Positions 43,023 through 52,803 of a stretch of 64,000 bases of DNA are shown piece after piece. Below the pieces are notes generated by a model, which saw nothing but the letters and a program-made list of their open reading frames with translations, did no database searches and had not been told where the DNA came from. The stretch is from assembly GCF_004769525.1 (NCBI RefSeq), contig NZ_RQFT01000001.1, positions 62,001 through 126,000 on the forward strand. Direction: 5' to 3'. The position numbers and the translations under genes were made by a program. Numbering within the stretch: position 1 is the first letter of the stretch; every line of letters begins with the position of its first letter. The stretch comes from Leptospira bouyouniensis. Lineage in GTDB: Bacteria; Spirochaetota; Leptospiria; Leptospirales; Leptospiraceae.

Positions 43023-44261
43023 ATGACCAAAAGAATTTTGCAAAAACTTTTTGGAACTGAATTTGACCCAATTTCACTCGTCGCTGTATATTCTGAAATT
43101 CTAAACAAACTTTATCTTTTAGGTTTTGCATATACTCTCGCGTATGCGCACAGTGTTTATTTAGAATGGGGAAAGGATGATTTAACAAATTGTTATCTTT
43201 CATTTGTACAACTTTTGCTTAGTTTGGGTTTGGTAAGTTTATCGTTATTTTACCGAAACGTAAATCCTACAATTACTCGTTTAGTAAGATTGGTATTTTT
43301 TGTTTTAGTCATTGTCGAAATTGAAACTGGATTTCATGATTCAAATATTCCTTATTTTGATCCAAGGAATTGGCTGACCATCATTGCATTGATTGGTACT
43401 TCTTCTTTTTTTTATCCAGGACTTGTTTGGCAATTCATCCTCGAATGGACGATTGTTTTTTTTGTATATTTGGTTCGTGTTCAAATTCAAAATGAAGGTA
43501 CCATACCCATCGAAACATGGAGAGAAATGTCAACGACTGTCCCCCTATTTTTAGTCGCATTTTTTCTAAACCATTGGTGGTTCCAAACACGCTACATTGC
43601 TGCGTATCGAGGAATGTTATTGGATGAAAAACGTAGGACTTTTTTCCAAGACATACATGATAGTTTGGGTTCCAAACTCACAGATCTTATTTTACTATCT
43701 CAGTCCATGGAACAAAATCCCAAATCCTTTTCAACTCTGCAAATTCTAAAGTTAAAAGAACTTTCTGAATCTGCCTTACAATCATTACGAAGTCAGGTCC
43801 AAGAAGAGGACCAGAGGGAAATTTTACAAGAGTCACTCATTGATGGGATTCATCTTTTGGTGAAAAGAAGATACAAAATGATTGGAAGAGAAATTTCAAT
43901 CTTACAAGATTCAATGGATGAAAACACTATCATCCAAATCAAAGAACCTGAATCCGCTCACCATCTTTTACAAATACTGAAAGAAATCACAACAAATGAC
44001 TTACGCCATGGATATGGAAAAACGATTTGTGAGGTCAGTACAAAAAATGATCAAATCCAAATTAATTTTTATCCAGAAACAATTAGAACAAACCTATCTG
44101 TCCGAATGGAAAATGAGAAGAGGAAGAAAAATTTGACTGAAGTTGGTCTCGGTGAAAAAGGAATCCATCAAAGGATTCAATTTTTACAAGGTGATTTGGA
44201 AATCATACCCTCTCCCTACCAAATCAAAATGCAATTTCCAAAATCTTTGTTTGTCATATGA
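43023..44261 (+). CDS. membrane sensor histidine kinase (HisKA_3/HPK7 type)
   Basis: This 412-residue protein has five or six helices in the first 190 residues. The phosphoacceptor segment FFQDIHDSLGSKLTDLILL is typical of HisKA_3 kinases (His in DIHDSLG). In the C-terminal ATPase domain an N-box-like EITTNDLRHGYG is present, and GLGEKGIHQRIQFLQGDLEI resembles the G2 region, but the G1 DxGxG motif is not recognisable (INFYPETIRTN). Catalysis may be weak or unusual. The stop overlaps the response-regulator start by four bases. Confidence 0.8.
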   Translation: MTKRILQKLFGTEFDPISLVAVYSEILNKLYLLGFAYTLAYAHSVYLEWGKDDLTNCYLSFVQLLLSLGLVSLSLFYRNVNPTITRLVRLVFFVLVIVEIETGFHDSNIPYFDPRNWLTIIALIGTSSFFYPGLVWQFILEWTIVFFVYLVRVQIQNEGTIPIETWREMSTTVPLFLVAFFLNHWWFQTRYIAAYRGMLLDEKRRTFFQDIHDSLGSKLTDLILLSQSMEQNPKSFSTLQILKLKELSESALQSLRSQVQEEDQREILQESLIDGIHLLVKRRYKMIGREISILQDSMDENTIIQIKEPESAHHLLQILKEITTNDLRHGYGKTICEVSTKNDQIQINFYPETIRTNLSVRMENEKRKKNLTEVGLGEKGIHQRIQFLQGDLEIIPSPYQIKMQFPKSLFVI

Positions 44262-44914
44262 ATACGATCCAAATTGGCATAATTGAAGATAACCTCGATT
44301 ATTTGAATTCACTCCTTGAGGTACTCAAAAAGGAAGAATCAATAACGATTTCCACTTGGAATTCTGCAGAGGCTTTTTATTCAAATCCTCCCAAAGGGGA
44401 ATTAAACCTTTTGGTCCTTGACATTGGTTTGCCTGGTGAAAGTGGAATTGATGTTCTAAAAAAATACCATACGATCGAAACTAGGAAAAGCCTCGTGATT
44501 TCTTCTCTCCAAACGGACGATGTTATATTCTCCGCTATCAAAAACGGAGCATCAGGTTATATTTGGAAATCCGAATTAGACTCACTCCTGGAAACAATCC
44601 AAACAATTTTAGAAGGTGGGAGTGTTATTTCTCCATCGATTGCCACAAAAGTATTGTTAGCCTTTCGAAAGCCAGAATTGAACCAAAAACAATCTCCCCA
44701 TCCTAAAAAAGAATCTGGGTTAGAGATTTTGTCTCCAAGGGAAAGGCAGATTTTAGAGCTGATCATTGAAGGGGATTCACCCCAACAAATCGCTCAATTG
44801 TTTGGAACAACCCTAGGAACCGTAAGGCAACAAATCAAAACGATCTACAAAAAACTCCAGGTCAATACTCGGGTCCAAATGTTAAAAAAAGCTAGGTTAT
44901 TTGGTATTTTTTGA
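44258..44914 (+). CDS. NarL/FixJ-family response regulator
   Basis: This 218-residue regulator has a receiver domain about residues 1-120 with acidic pocket IIEDN, phosphoacceptor Asp in LVLDIGLPGESG and a Lys/Ser switch, and a LuxR-type helix-turn-helix at about residues 150-215: LSPRERQILELIIEGDSPQQIAQLFGT and VRQQIKTIYKKLQV. It is the partner of the overlapping histidine kinase; targets are not visible. Confidence 0.92.
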   Translation: MNTIQIGIIEDNLDYLNSLLEVLKKEESITISTWNSAEAFYSNPPKGELNLLVLDIGLPGESGIDVLKKYHTIETRKSLVISSLQTDDVIFSAIKNGASGYIWKSELDSLLETIQTILEGGSVISPSIATKVLLAFRKPELNQKQSPHPKKESGLEILSPRERQILELIIEGDSPQQIAQLFGTTLGTVRQQIKTIYKKLQVNTRVQMLKKARLFGIF

Positions 44915-45190
44915 ATCGGTGTACCTAAACTTTTTATACCATCTGGTAGATAGACGGATTTCTTTTTTTAGCCTATACTTATAGTCTCTTTGGAATTCAT
45001 TTCATCGGATCGGTTCTGCATAAAGATTTTGGTATCCATTTTATTCAATAACCTTCGATTGATTTTCTGGTTTGGAGTGTATTTTTTTATCCTCTACATC
45101 ATGAATTTTATCCTCTGAATCAATTTCAAAGATTCAGTTATTTCACATTTGTATCTGTAATTTCCTTTAAATGAATGATGACCTTTGCAT
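44915..45190. other. intergenic region of 310 bases with a hairpin
   Basis: No gene is apparent between the response regulator and the terminator before meaB. CTGAATC and GATTCAG form a seven-base stem at 45115-45137. The next structure is the strong plus-strand terminator at 45192, about 280 bases after the last stop, so a long 3-prime leader or a small RNA may be encoded here. Sequence is AT-rich with several T runs. Confidence 0.4.
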
Positions 45191-45191
45191 G

Positions 45192-45226
45192 CACCATCGT
45201 GTCCAAAACACGGTGGTGTTTTTTTT
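45192..45226 (+). terminator. intrinsic terminator
   Basis: CACCATCGTGT pairs with ACACGGTGGTG (one G-T pair) around a five-base loop, followed by eight T residues. It faces the plus strand and overlaps the stop region of the convergent meaB gene. Confidence 0.8.
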
Positions 45227-46340
45227 ATTTACCGAGGAGGGTTTTAATTTCGCGGAGAAGTGTAGATTTGCCCAACATTAGTTTTTGTTCCGATTCAAAT
45301 ATGGCTTCTTTTTTGCCTTTGGTGGCATAAAACTGATCGAGCACTGCTTCTCTTAAGGATTCCTCAAACCATGTTTTGGTTTGGTCTTCTCTGTTTTTCG
45401 CATAATATCCGTTTGCTGTAGTTGTAGAGATATAGTCTTGTATCAGCTTCCAAATTTCGTCGATCCCTTTGCCACCTAATCCACTACAAGTGGTTGCACG
45501 AGGTGTCCATTTGGATTCTGGTGCTGGGAAAAGGTGGAGCGCTGATTCGTATTCGGCTCTTGCTCTTGTGGCATAAGCTTCATTTGGACCATCGGCTTTG
45601 TTGATGGCTATGAGGTCGGCCATTTCCATGATCCCTCGTTTGATCCCTTGGAGTTCATCTCCTGCTCCTGCAAGCATCAACAGTAAAAAGAAATCCACCA
45701 TGGAATGAACTTGTGTTTCCGATTGTCCCACTCCCACGGTTTCAATAATGATAGTGTCAAATCCTGCGGCCTCACAGAGATACATACTTTCGCGAGTTTT
45801 CCTTGCGACTCCTCCAAGCGAACCACTGCTAGGTGAAGGACGGATAAATGCATTTTCTGATTTGGATAAAATTTCCATCCTAGTTTTATCACCAAGGATT
45901 GATCCTCTCGTTCGTTGACTACTCGGATCAATGGCTAATACTGCGAGTTTTCGATTTTGCTCGAGGATAAAACTGCCAAAACTTTCAATGAAAGTGGATT
46001 TTCCAACTCCCGGTACTCCTGTGATCCCAATGCGAATGGAGTTTCCCACTTTTGGCATCACGAGTTCTAAGACGGCTTGGGCTTTGTCATTGTGTTCATC
46101 CAAATTACTTTCGACGAGGGTGATGGCCTTGGAGAGAGCCGTACGGTTTCCTGCGAGGATTCCTTCGGCAAGGGATTCTGCAGTGGTTTCTTTTTTGGAT
46201 AAGGACTTACGTTGTTCTTTGATATAAGGAGAAATGGCAGGGGCATCTGCCACACCAGGATTTACCGAAAGGGCGGATTTTGGTTTGGCACCTGCATTGG
46301 GTTCATTTTTCTTTTCGTCAGCTTTGTTTGCTTGGTCCAT
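45225..46340 (-). CDS. meaB: methylmalonyl-CoA mutase-associated GTPase
   Basis: This is a 371-residue G3E GTPase. Walker A is GITGVPGVGKSTFIE, followed by DPSSQRTRGSILGDKTRM, the Walker-type IIETVGVGQSE and the base-recognition NKAD. MeaB loads and protects the adenosylcobalamin cofactor of methylmalonyl-CoA mutase. The first 50 residues are a low-complexity Lys/Ala/Pro extension. It follows mutB on the same strand after 136 bases. Confidence 0.93.
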   Translation of the reverse strand: MDQANKADEKKNEPNAGAKPKSALSVNPGVADAPAISPYIKEQRKSLSKKETTAESLAEGILAGNRTALSKAITLVESNLDEHNDKAQAVLELVMPKVGNSIRIGITGVPGVGKSTFIESFGSFILEQNRKLAVLAIDPSSQRTRGSILGDKTRMEILSKSENAFIRPSPSSGSLGGVARKTRESMYLCEAAGFDTIIIETVGVGQSETQVHSMVDFFLLLMLAGAGDELQGIKRGIMEMADLIAINKADGPNEAYATRARAEYESALHLFPAPESKWTPRATTCSGLGGKGIDEIWKLIQDYISTTTANGYYAKNREDQTKTWFEESLREAVLDQFYATKGKKEAIFESEQKLMLGKSTLLREIKTLLGK

Positions 46341-46476
46341 GGTGATTCACTACGTTTCGGATCGTTTGTTCCTCCGACGTTTCAGATGGATTTCAAACGG
46401 ACCAACCAAACTGCACCGAACGACTGTTTTGTCTTTCTGTGGCGATTGGTTGGTGATTTGTTTGTTTCTATCTCGA

Positions 46477-48615
46477 CTAAGCAGCTCTTCGTTCGCCGAG
46501 TAACAAATTTAAGATTTGTTTAGCAGCTTCAGAAATCACGGTCCCTGGTCCAAAAATGGCAGTAGCACCTGATTTGTAGAGAAAGTCGTAATCTTGTGCA
46601 GGGATCACTCCCCCCACAACAACTAACACATCTTCTGCTCCCAGTTTTTTCAATTCTTCAATCACTTGGGGCACAAGTGTTTTGTGTCCTGCAGCAAGAG
46701 AAGAAACTCCCAAAATATGGCAGTCGTTTTCAACTACTTGTTTGGCAACTTCTGCTGGAGTTTGGAAAAGTGGTCCGATATCAACGTCAAACCCCATATC
46801 GGCAAAACTGGTAGAGATCACTTTGGCACCTCGGTCATGGCCATCTTGTCCCATTTTGGCAACCATGATCCTTGGTCTTCTTCCTTCCAGTTTCGCGAAT
46901 TCATCCGCAAGCGACCTTGCTTCTATATAACCTTTGTCTTCGGAAATTTCTGAGGAGTAAACTCCAGAGATGGACCTAATCACAGCTTTATACCTCCCGA
47001 ATACTTTTTCCATTGCATAAGAAATTTCACCGAGTGAAGCACGTTTTCTTGCGGCATCCACTGCGAGTTCTAATAAGTTCCCATTACCAGTTTCCGCACA
47101 TTTGGTAATCGCGTTTAACGCAGCTTCGACGGCAGTATTGTCTCGATCTTTTTTCATTTGTTCAAGACGTTTGATCTGTGCAATTCGAACGGCAGTGTTG
47201 TCGATATCCAAAATATCAAGTGGAGCTTCCTTATCCAAACGGAACCGATTCACACCCACAATTACATCCTTTCCAGAGTCGATACGAGCTTGTTTTCTTG
47301 CCGATGCTTCTTCGATACGCATCTTTGGAATTCCCGTCTCAATTGCTTCTGCCATACCACCTAATTTTTGTACTTCTGTGATAAGATCCCATGCTTTGTG
47401 GACTAAGTCATTGGTAAGTTTTTCCACATAAAATGATCCACCCCAAGGGTCGATGACACGGTGGATGTTTGTTTCTTCTTGTAGATAAATCTGTGTGTTT
47501 CGTGCAATCCTTGCAGAGAAGTCAGTCGGGAGGGCAATCGCTTCATCCAGGGCATTTGTATGGAGGGATTGAGTATGACCTAGAGCTGCTGCCATGGCTT
47601 CAATACAAGTCCTTCCTACGTTATTGAATGGGTCTTGTTCTGTGAGTGACCACCCTGAGGTTTGGCAGTGAGTTCGTAGCGCCAAAGACTTTGTGGACTT
47701 TGGTTGGAACTGGTTCACAATTTTTGCCCAAAGCAGACGTCCTGCCCGCATTTTGGCAATCTCCATAAAGTGGTTCATCCCAATCGCCCAAAAGAAGGAA
47801 AGGCGAGGTGCAAATTCATCTACCGAAAGCCCAGACGCAATCCCTGTTTTGATGTATTCCCATCCATCAGCAAGTGTATAAGCGAGTTCCAAATCCGCAG
47901 TGGCACCTGCTTCTTGCATATGGTAACCAGAGATGGAAATCGAGTTAAACTTAGGCATGTACTTGGAAGTATAACCAAAGATATCGGCAATGATTTTCAT
48001 GGAATGTTTTGGTGGGTAAATGTATGTGTTTCGCACCATAAATTCTTTTAAGATGTCGTTTTGGATGGTCCCTGAAAGTTTATCTTTGGAAACCCCTTGT
48101 TCTTCCGCAGCGACAATGTAGAAGGCAAGCACAGGAATGACGGCACCATTCATTGTCATGGAAACTGACATTTGGTCGAGAGGGATTTGGTCGAAGAGGA
48201 TTTTCATATCTAGGACCGAATCAATGGCCACTCCCGCTTTTCCTACATCTCCGACTACGCGTTCGTGGTCGGAATCGTAACCCCTGTGAGTTGCAAGGTC
48301 AAAGGCAACGGAAAGTCCCTTTTGCCCCGCTGCTAAGTTCCTGCGATAAAAGGCATTGGATTCTTCAGCCGTGGAAAATCCTGCATACTGGCGGATCGTC
48401 CAAGGTTTATTCACATACATCGTGGAGTAGGGTCCCCGAAGGTAAGGTGGGATTCCTGCTGCGTAATTTAAATGTTCCATCCCATCCAAGTCAGAGTTTT
48501 GGTATCGTGATTGGATAGAGATCCCTTCAGCCGTTTGCCAAAGGGAAATGGACTTAGGGTCTGGTTTTGGAGTACTAAAAGAAAGTGGAGTAGTTGCAAA
48601 ATTAGGTTTCTTCAT
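46477..48615 (-). CDS. mutB: methylmalonyl-CoA mutase large (catalytic) subunit
   Basis: This 712-residue subunit has the catalytic TIM barrel about residues 40-550 ([31 protein letters not shown]) and the C-terminal cobalamin-binding domain with [10 protein letters not shown], the DxHxxG motif. It isomerises (R)-methylmalonyl-CoA to succinyl-CoA in propionate and odd-chain or branched acyl degradation. The ATG at 48615 lies one base after the mutA stop; the longer open frame to 48660 would run inside mutA. Confidence 0.96.
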   Translation of the reverse strand: MKKPNFATTPLSFSTPKPDPKSISLWQTAEGISIQSRYQNSDLDGMEHLNYAAGIPPYLRGPYSTMYVNKPWTIRQYAGFSTAEESNAFYRRNLAAGQKGLSVAFDLATHRGYDSDHERVVGDVGKAGVAIDSVLDMKILFDQIPLDQMSVSMTMNGAVIPVLAFYIVAAEEQGVSKDKLSGTIQNDILKEFMVRNTYIYPPKHSMKIIADIFGYTSKYMPKFNSISISGYHMQEAGATADLELAYTLADGWEYIKTGIASGLSVDEFAPRLSFFWAIGMNHFMEIAKMRAGRLLWAKIVNQFQPKSTKSLALRTHCQTSGWSLTEQDPFNNVGRTCIEAMAAALGHTQSLHTNALDEAIALPTDFSARIARNTQIYLQEETNIHRVIDPWGGSFYVEKLTNDLVHKAWDLITEVQKLGGMAEAIETGIPKMRIEEASARKQARIDSGKDVIVGVNRFRLDKEAPLDILDIDNTAVRIAQIKRLEQMKKDRDNTAVEAALNAITKCAETGNGNLLELAVDAARKRASLGEISYAMEKVFGRYKAVIRSISGVYSSEISEDKGYIEARSLADEFAKLEGRRPRIMVAKMGQDGHDRGAKVISTSFADMGFDVDIGPLFQTPAEVAKQVVENDCHILGVSSLAAGHKTLVPQVIEELKKLGAEDVLVVVGGVIPAQDYDFLYKSGATAIFGPGTVISEAAKQILNLLLGERRAA

Positions 48616-48616
48616 T

Positions 48617-50428
48617 TTATTTCCCGATCCATTTGGTTTGGGCTTTTTCCATAAACCCAACGAGGTTACGTTTCATGTGAATGAAATCGTCGATGCCGAG
48701 GGATTCCGCTTGGCTTATTAGGTCTTTTGGATAACCTGCTAGCAGTTTCCAAGAGTTTGGAAGTTGCGATTTCATTTCTGAAACAAATTCAGGTAAGTAG
48801 GTCGCATATTCTTCGTCAGACGAACAAAGGACAACAATCTCAGCTCCAAGTTCTTTGGCCTTTGTCACTCCTTCTTTTACAGAGGAAAATCCAAGGTTGT
48901 CAATGATTTCGTATCCGAGGCAACCAATGAAGTTGGAACTAAAACCAGCCCGTGCTTTTCGCATCGTTAGGTCCCCGATGGTCAGCAAAAATACCTTGGG
49001 AGCTTTTTTCCCAGACGCCACAAGGAGGTCTGTTTTATTTCTCCACTTATCAAATTCAAAAGAGAGTCTGAGCGGCACCAAACGCTCGTAAGTCGATTTT
49101 TCTGAATACGAAATTCTTTTTTCTGATTCGGAGATCGAATCTTTGAGTTCGGAATGCCTTTCTGTAGGGAGTGGGTATTGGTTTGTCCCGAGTAGGATTT
49201 CTTTTTTTGAAGCAAGGGCCTCTCTTTTTTTAGAAGCACGTGTTGTGATTTCTTTTTGAATGATTCCTTTTTTTAGAGAGGCACCGAAACCACCATCCTT
49301 CTCAATGGATTGGAATTTTTCCCAAGCGGTTTCTGCCAATTTTTTAGTAAGGACTTCCAAGTAGTATGATCCAGAAGCTGGGTCTTCCACCTTGTCTAAA
49401 AATGATTCGTAACGGAGGAGGAGTTGAGCATTCCTTGCAATTCGTTTGCCTAACTCTTGTTTTGTGGTGTATTCTGAATCAAAAGGAGAAACGGAAATAA
49501 AATCTGCTCCACCAATCACTGCAGACATAGCAGCCGTTGTCCCCCGTAACATATTGACATAGGGATCATATGCTGTGTATTGAAAATTGGAAGTTTGGGC
49601 AAGGATAAGGGCAGGGAGTGACTCCCCAAGGCCTGGTTTGTAAGCATTTAGAATTTCTGTCCAAAGGATTCGCATAACGCGGAATTTGGCGATCTCAGTA
49701 AAATAATCCGATCCAATTCCCATCCAAAACCAAAGGTTTGCAGCGGCATCTTCTATAGAAACTCCCGCATCCAAATGTTGGTTAAGGTAATCCACTCCCC
49801 AGGCAAGGGAATAGGCAAGTTCTTGGCTAATGGATGCCCCTGAATCGCGTAAATACAAACTATGGATACCCACTCCTGCAAAACCCTTTGTTCCTGAAAG
49901 AGAGGCAAAACTAGTGCCAATGGAATTCTCTTCACAGCCAAGTTCGCCGCAAAGGAGTGCGGTTCCATACGGATCAAAATCACCAAGTACCGTGTTATGC
50001 GAAGGAATTAGCTTTTTTAAGGTCTGGGTAAAATTGGGAGTTCTTGTGGCAAGGGAAACAATGAGTGGAATTCCACCAATTGACTTTGCCAATGTTTCTA
50101 AATCAGAAGGTGATACAATCTTACATCCAAAATGAGTACCATTTTCTTCATGGGAAACAAGGATAACTGCATCAACTCCCTTTTCTGAAAGAGAATTGGC
50201 TTCGGAATTTGTTGTGACAGATTCAGTGACTTTCCATCCCGGGTTTCGTTTGAAAACTCTCGGTAAAACAGGAAGGTCTTCTTTGCGGTAAAAGGGTTCA
50301 ATTTTAAAACCTTCTTCGGTTTCCCAGGTCACTTTGTCCCAAGGATTGCCTTTTAGGTCTTTAAGGATTTGGTTTTTCCAATCTTCGGTGGATACTTCGG
50401 GGAAGTCTGAAAATAAAAATTCGTTCAA
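48617..50428 (-). CDS. mutA: methylmalonyl-CoA mutase small subunit
   Basis: This 603-residue non-catalytic partner of MutB is homologous to it but, as usual for this subunit, lacks the DxHxxG cobalamin motif in its C-terminal domain ([17 protein letters not shown]). [23 protein letters not shown] in the barrel is conserved with MutB. It starts with TTG at 50428, six bases after GAGGA. One base separates it from the preceding small exported gene, and one from mutB. Confidence 0.93.
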   Translation of the reverse strand: MNEFLFSDFPEVSTEDWKNQILKDLKGNPWDKVTWETEEGFKIEPFYRKEDLPVLPRVFKRNPGWKVTESVTTNSEANSLSEKGVDAVILVSHEENGTHFGCKIVSPSDLETLAKSIGGIPLIVSLATRTPNFTQTLKKLIPSHNTVLGDFDPYGTALLCGELGCEENSIGTSFASLSGTKGFAGVGIHSLYLRDSGASISQELAYSLAWGVDYLNQHLDAGVSIEDAAANLWFWMGIGSDYFTEIAKFRVMRILWTEILNAYKPGLGESLPALILAQTSNFQYTAYDPYVNMLRGTTAAMSAVIGGADFISVSPFDSEYTTKQELGKRIARNAQLLLRYESFLDKVEDPASGSYYLEVLTKKLAETAWEKFQSIEKDGGFGASLKKGIIQKEITTRASKKREALASKKEILLGTNQYPLPTERHSELKDSISESEKRISYSEKSTYERLVPLRLSFEFDKWRNKTDLLVASGKKAPKVFLLTIGDLTMRKARAGFSSNFIGCLGYEIIDNLGFSSVKEGVTKAKELGAEIVVLCSSDEEYATYLPEFVSEMKSQLPNSWKLLAGYPKDLISQAESLGIDDFIHMKRNLVGFMEKAQTKWIGK

Positions 50429-50429
50429 T

Positions 50430-50738
50430 TTATTCCTCTACGATTTGGTAATCTTCCATATACCCAGGGAAGTCGCCTAACCCTCGTGTGAAGGTGAATT
50501 TAGCAGGATACACAACCAATCTTTTCCCTGATTGGATAAAAGTTCCAGAGAGAAGTGTAAATGGTGATGCAACGATAAATGCTGCGGTTCCAAGTACAGT
50601 CCCTGCAAGTCCCATGGGACGAGCAACAATGAGATCAATCAACATTTCTCCACCAGATGGTACTTCTCTCGCAGATAAGGTTTGTGTCCACAAAAGACAG
50701 ATTAAGAAAAGGATAGACAAGGGTCGTGTTTGTTTCAT
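50430..50738 (-). CDS. small exported protein at the head of the mut operon
   Basis: This protein of about 102 residues has a signal peptide (SILFLICLLWTQTLSA) and a Gly/Ala-rich hydrophobic segment (GLAGTVLGTAAFIVASPF) followed by a basic and aromatic end. I do not recognise it. Start is either ATG at 50738, which gives a normal signal peptide, or ATG at 50762. Its stop is one base before mutA, so it is cotranscribed with the mutase but no link in function is visible. Confidence 0.6.
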   Translation of the reverse strand: MKQTRPLSILFLICLLWTQTLSAREVPSGGEMLIDLIVARPMGLAGTVLGTAAFIVASPFTLLSGTFIQSGKRLVVYPAKFTFTRGLGDFPGYMEDYQIVEE

Positions 50739-50804
50739 AGGCTGATCACTCGGGCTTTCCATCTGATGAAATCTCGAGAATGATATCTGTGTAAAGTAAG
50801 AAAT

Positions 50805-51473
50805 ATGGCTAAAGAAATTGTTTTGTTTGTTCTCTTTTCTATTGTACATCTCCTTGCGATCGTGACGATCACAAAAGAAGATGTGTTTTATCTTCCATCC
50901 AAAATCATTCCAATCTTCATTTTGATTTTTGGATTGATTCGATTTTTCCCTTCTTTGGAAAAAAGAGGGAAATTGGTGGCAGTGGGGCTTGTTTTTTCCC
51001 TTTTTGGTGATAGTTTTTTAGCCATCCCAAAAGAAGGTTATTTTGTACCGGGCCTTGGCTCCTTTCTTGTTGCCCAGTTGATTTATTCCTACGCTTTCAC
51101 CATTGATTCCAAAATCAAACCCATCCTTGCAATTCCATTTTTACTATTTGGAAGTTCCTTCTTTATGATACTTGCACCAAAACTCGGTGCCCTTATGATC
51201 CCTGTTGGATTTTATATTTCTGCCATATGCCTTATGGGATGGAGGGCTGCTGCGAGAAATTCGATTACGAAACCATTTTATTTAGGACTTGCAGGTGCTC
51301 TCGTTTTTATCCTTTCCGATTCTATTATCGCATATTCGATGTTTCTCAACCGTGAGATGGATCGTTCTGTTGCCTCACTTGGGATCATGATCACGTATTA
51401 TCTTGCGCAATTGCTCATTTATTCGGCGACAAAGACAGAAGAGTTAGATGTTCAATCTGTGAAAAATACTTGA
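50805..51473 (+). CDS. YhhN-family membrane protein (lysoplasmalogenase-like)
   Basis: This 222-residue protein has eight predicted helices and YhhN/TMEM86 features: GLVFSLFGDSFLAIP in the third helix, LGSFLVAQLIYSYAF, and GALVFILSDSIIAYSMF near the end (conserved GD and SDS). Animal relatives hydrolyse lysoplasmalogens; bacterial YhhN function is little studied. The ATG has a poor ribosome binding site. It is divergent from the mut operon with a short shared promoter region. Confidence 0.85.
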   Translation: MAKEIVLFVLFSIVHLLAIVTITKEDVFYLPSKIIPIFILIFGLIRFFPSLEKRGKLVAVGLVFSLFGDSFLAIPKEGYFVPGLGSFLVAQLIYSYAFTIDSKIKPILAIPFLLFGSSFFMILAPKLGALMIPVGFYISAICLMGWRAAARNSITKPFYLGLAGALVFILSDSIIAYSMFLNREMDRSVASLGIMITYYLAQLLIYSATKTEELDVQSVKNT

Positions 51474-51531
51474 TTCACTTCGCTCAAACGAGTATCGTAT
51501 TTATGGTTTTACAAAACCAGGGAAAGGGATT

Positions 51532-52311
51532 ATGAAATCACTAAAAAAAACATCCTTTATTGAAGCAGTAGCGGCTGCAATTGAACATGAGGTTCAATGT
51601 TTCAATTTTTATCTTAAACTTTCTGAAAGTTTACCAGAAGGACAAATTAGAGAACTCTTCAGCCAACTAGCATTAGATGGTGATGAGCATATCAAATACA
51701 TCAAAGAAATTTACAAAAGTGCTGAAGGGAAAGAACTTCCAAACTTAAAACAACTTTCGGAAATTGAAAAATTTCATTCTTCTACTATCCAAAAGATTAT
51801 GGATAGACTCGACCGAAACAAAAATGCAGAAGTGAAAGCCGACGAAAAAAAGGCAATCGAACTTGCGATCCGAGAAGGAGAAGATGCACGTAACTTCTAT
51901 GCCACCATCCGTGGGAAATTCCAAGATCCAAAAATCAATTTGTTATTCCAAAAATTAGCAAACTTTAATGAATCCAACAATTCATTGTTAGAAGCACAAG
52001 CAATGGCGATGGAACAATCAACTCCAGCCGACCAAGTATTTTATTGGGAAGATGAAGAGTTACTCGCACAGGTGAACCCTCCATCTAAATCACAACCAAA
52101 ACCGAAGGCACAGGCAAATCCGAAACCGAGCCAAAAACCTAAAACAACGTCGAAGGCAAAACCAGCACCAGCTACGAAAACTTCTACCAAAACGGTCACA
52201 AAGCCAGCAAACAAAGCTAAGGCGAAAAAAGCTGTCAAAAAGGCTTCTAAACCATCTCCAAAGAAAGCCAAACCGAAGGCAAAACCGGCAAAGAAAAAAG
52301 GTAAGAAAAAA
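51532..52311 (+). CDS. ferritin-like protein with Lys/Pro/Ala-rich tail
   Basis: This 260-residue protein has a rubrerythrin/ferritin-like helical bundle about residues 8-165. The first half carries IEHEVQCFNFYLKLSE and LALDGDEHIKYI, metal-ligand Glu and His motifs of the family; the second half has EGEDARNFYATI but NESNNSLLEAQ replaces the expected second ExxH, so a di-iron site may be incomplete. Residues about 187-260 are a basic tail of Lys, Pro, Ala and Ser repeats like histone H1. RBS AAAGGGATT precedes the ATG. Confidence 0.75.
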
Positions 52312-52313
52312 TA

Positions 52314-52796
52314 GTGAAGTACCAAGTCACCCATACATTCCCAGTCCCATTAGAGAAACTTTTACATGCGAGAGAGGAGCGATACAAACACCTAGACCAG
52401 TTCCCTGATCTAAAGAATGTCACCTTACTCGAAGAGAAAAAAGAAGGAAACCTGATCCACCAAAAACGAAAGGTGAGTTTGGAAGGATCTATGCCTGCCG
52501 TATTGTCGGCTGCTCTGAATGACCTATCCTTACTCGAAGAATCTACCTTTGATATCACAACGAATACCCATGAATTTAAAATTTCCCCGCCTGGGAAAGA
52601 CAATGTGTTTGTGATCAAAGGGAAAAGCAAATACGAAGCCAGTGGTTCTGAATCCACAAGATCGTACGATGTCGACGTGGTATCGAGTTTACTTTTTGTT
52701 TCTCCCATCGTAGAGAAGGCAATCGAAGAAATTCACAAACATAGTTTGGAGAAGGATAGAAAATCCATCGCCAAATTTTTAGGGGTTGAAACCTAG
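52314..52796 (+). CDS. DUF2505/SRPBCC-like protein
   Basis: This is a 160-residue protein starting with GTG at 52314, overlapping the preceding stop by one base. The sequence (KYQVTHTFPVPLEKLLHAREER, then beta strands and a long final helix VEKAIEEIHKHSLEKDRKSI) fits the helix-grip folds of the SRPBCC or DUF2505 kind, which bind hydrophobic ligands. No specific function is apparent. Probably cotranscribed with the ferritin-like gene. Confidence 0.55.
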   Translation: MKYQVTHTFPVPLEKLLHAREERYKHLDQFPDLKNVTLLEEKKEGNLIHQKRKVSLEGSMPAVLSAALNDLSLLEESTFDITTNTHEFKISPPGKDNVFVIKGKSKYEASGSESTRSYDVDVVSSLLFVSPIVEKAIEEIHKHSLEKDRKSIAKFLGVET

Positions 52797-52803
52797 GGAA
52801 GAA

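Noticed and set aside
46341..46476. Possible separate gene between mutB and meaB
   Set aside because: The 136-base gap has no frame with a start and ribosome binding site that reads as a protein.
45225..50428. Cobalamin riboswitch in front of the mut operon
   Set aside because: No B12-box or paired structure is visible in the short region between the operon and the divergent YhhN gene.
52041..52334. Minus-strand frame of 97 codons, rich in Phe and Ala
   Set aside because: It is the complement of the Lys/Pro/Ala tail of the ferritin-like gene and has no start signals.
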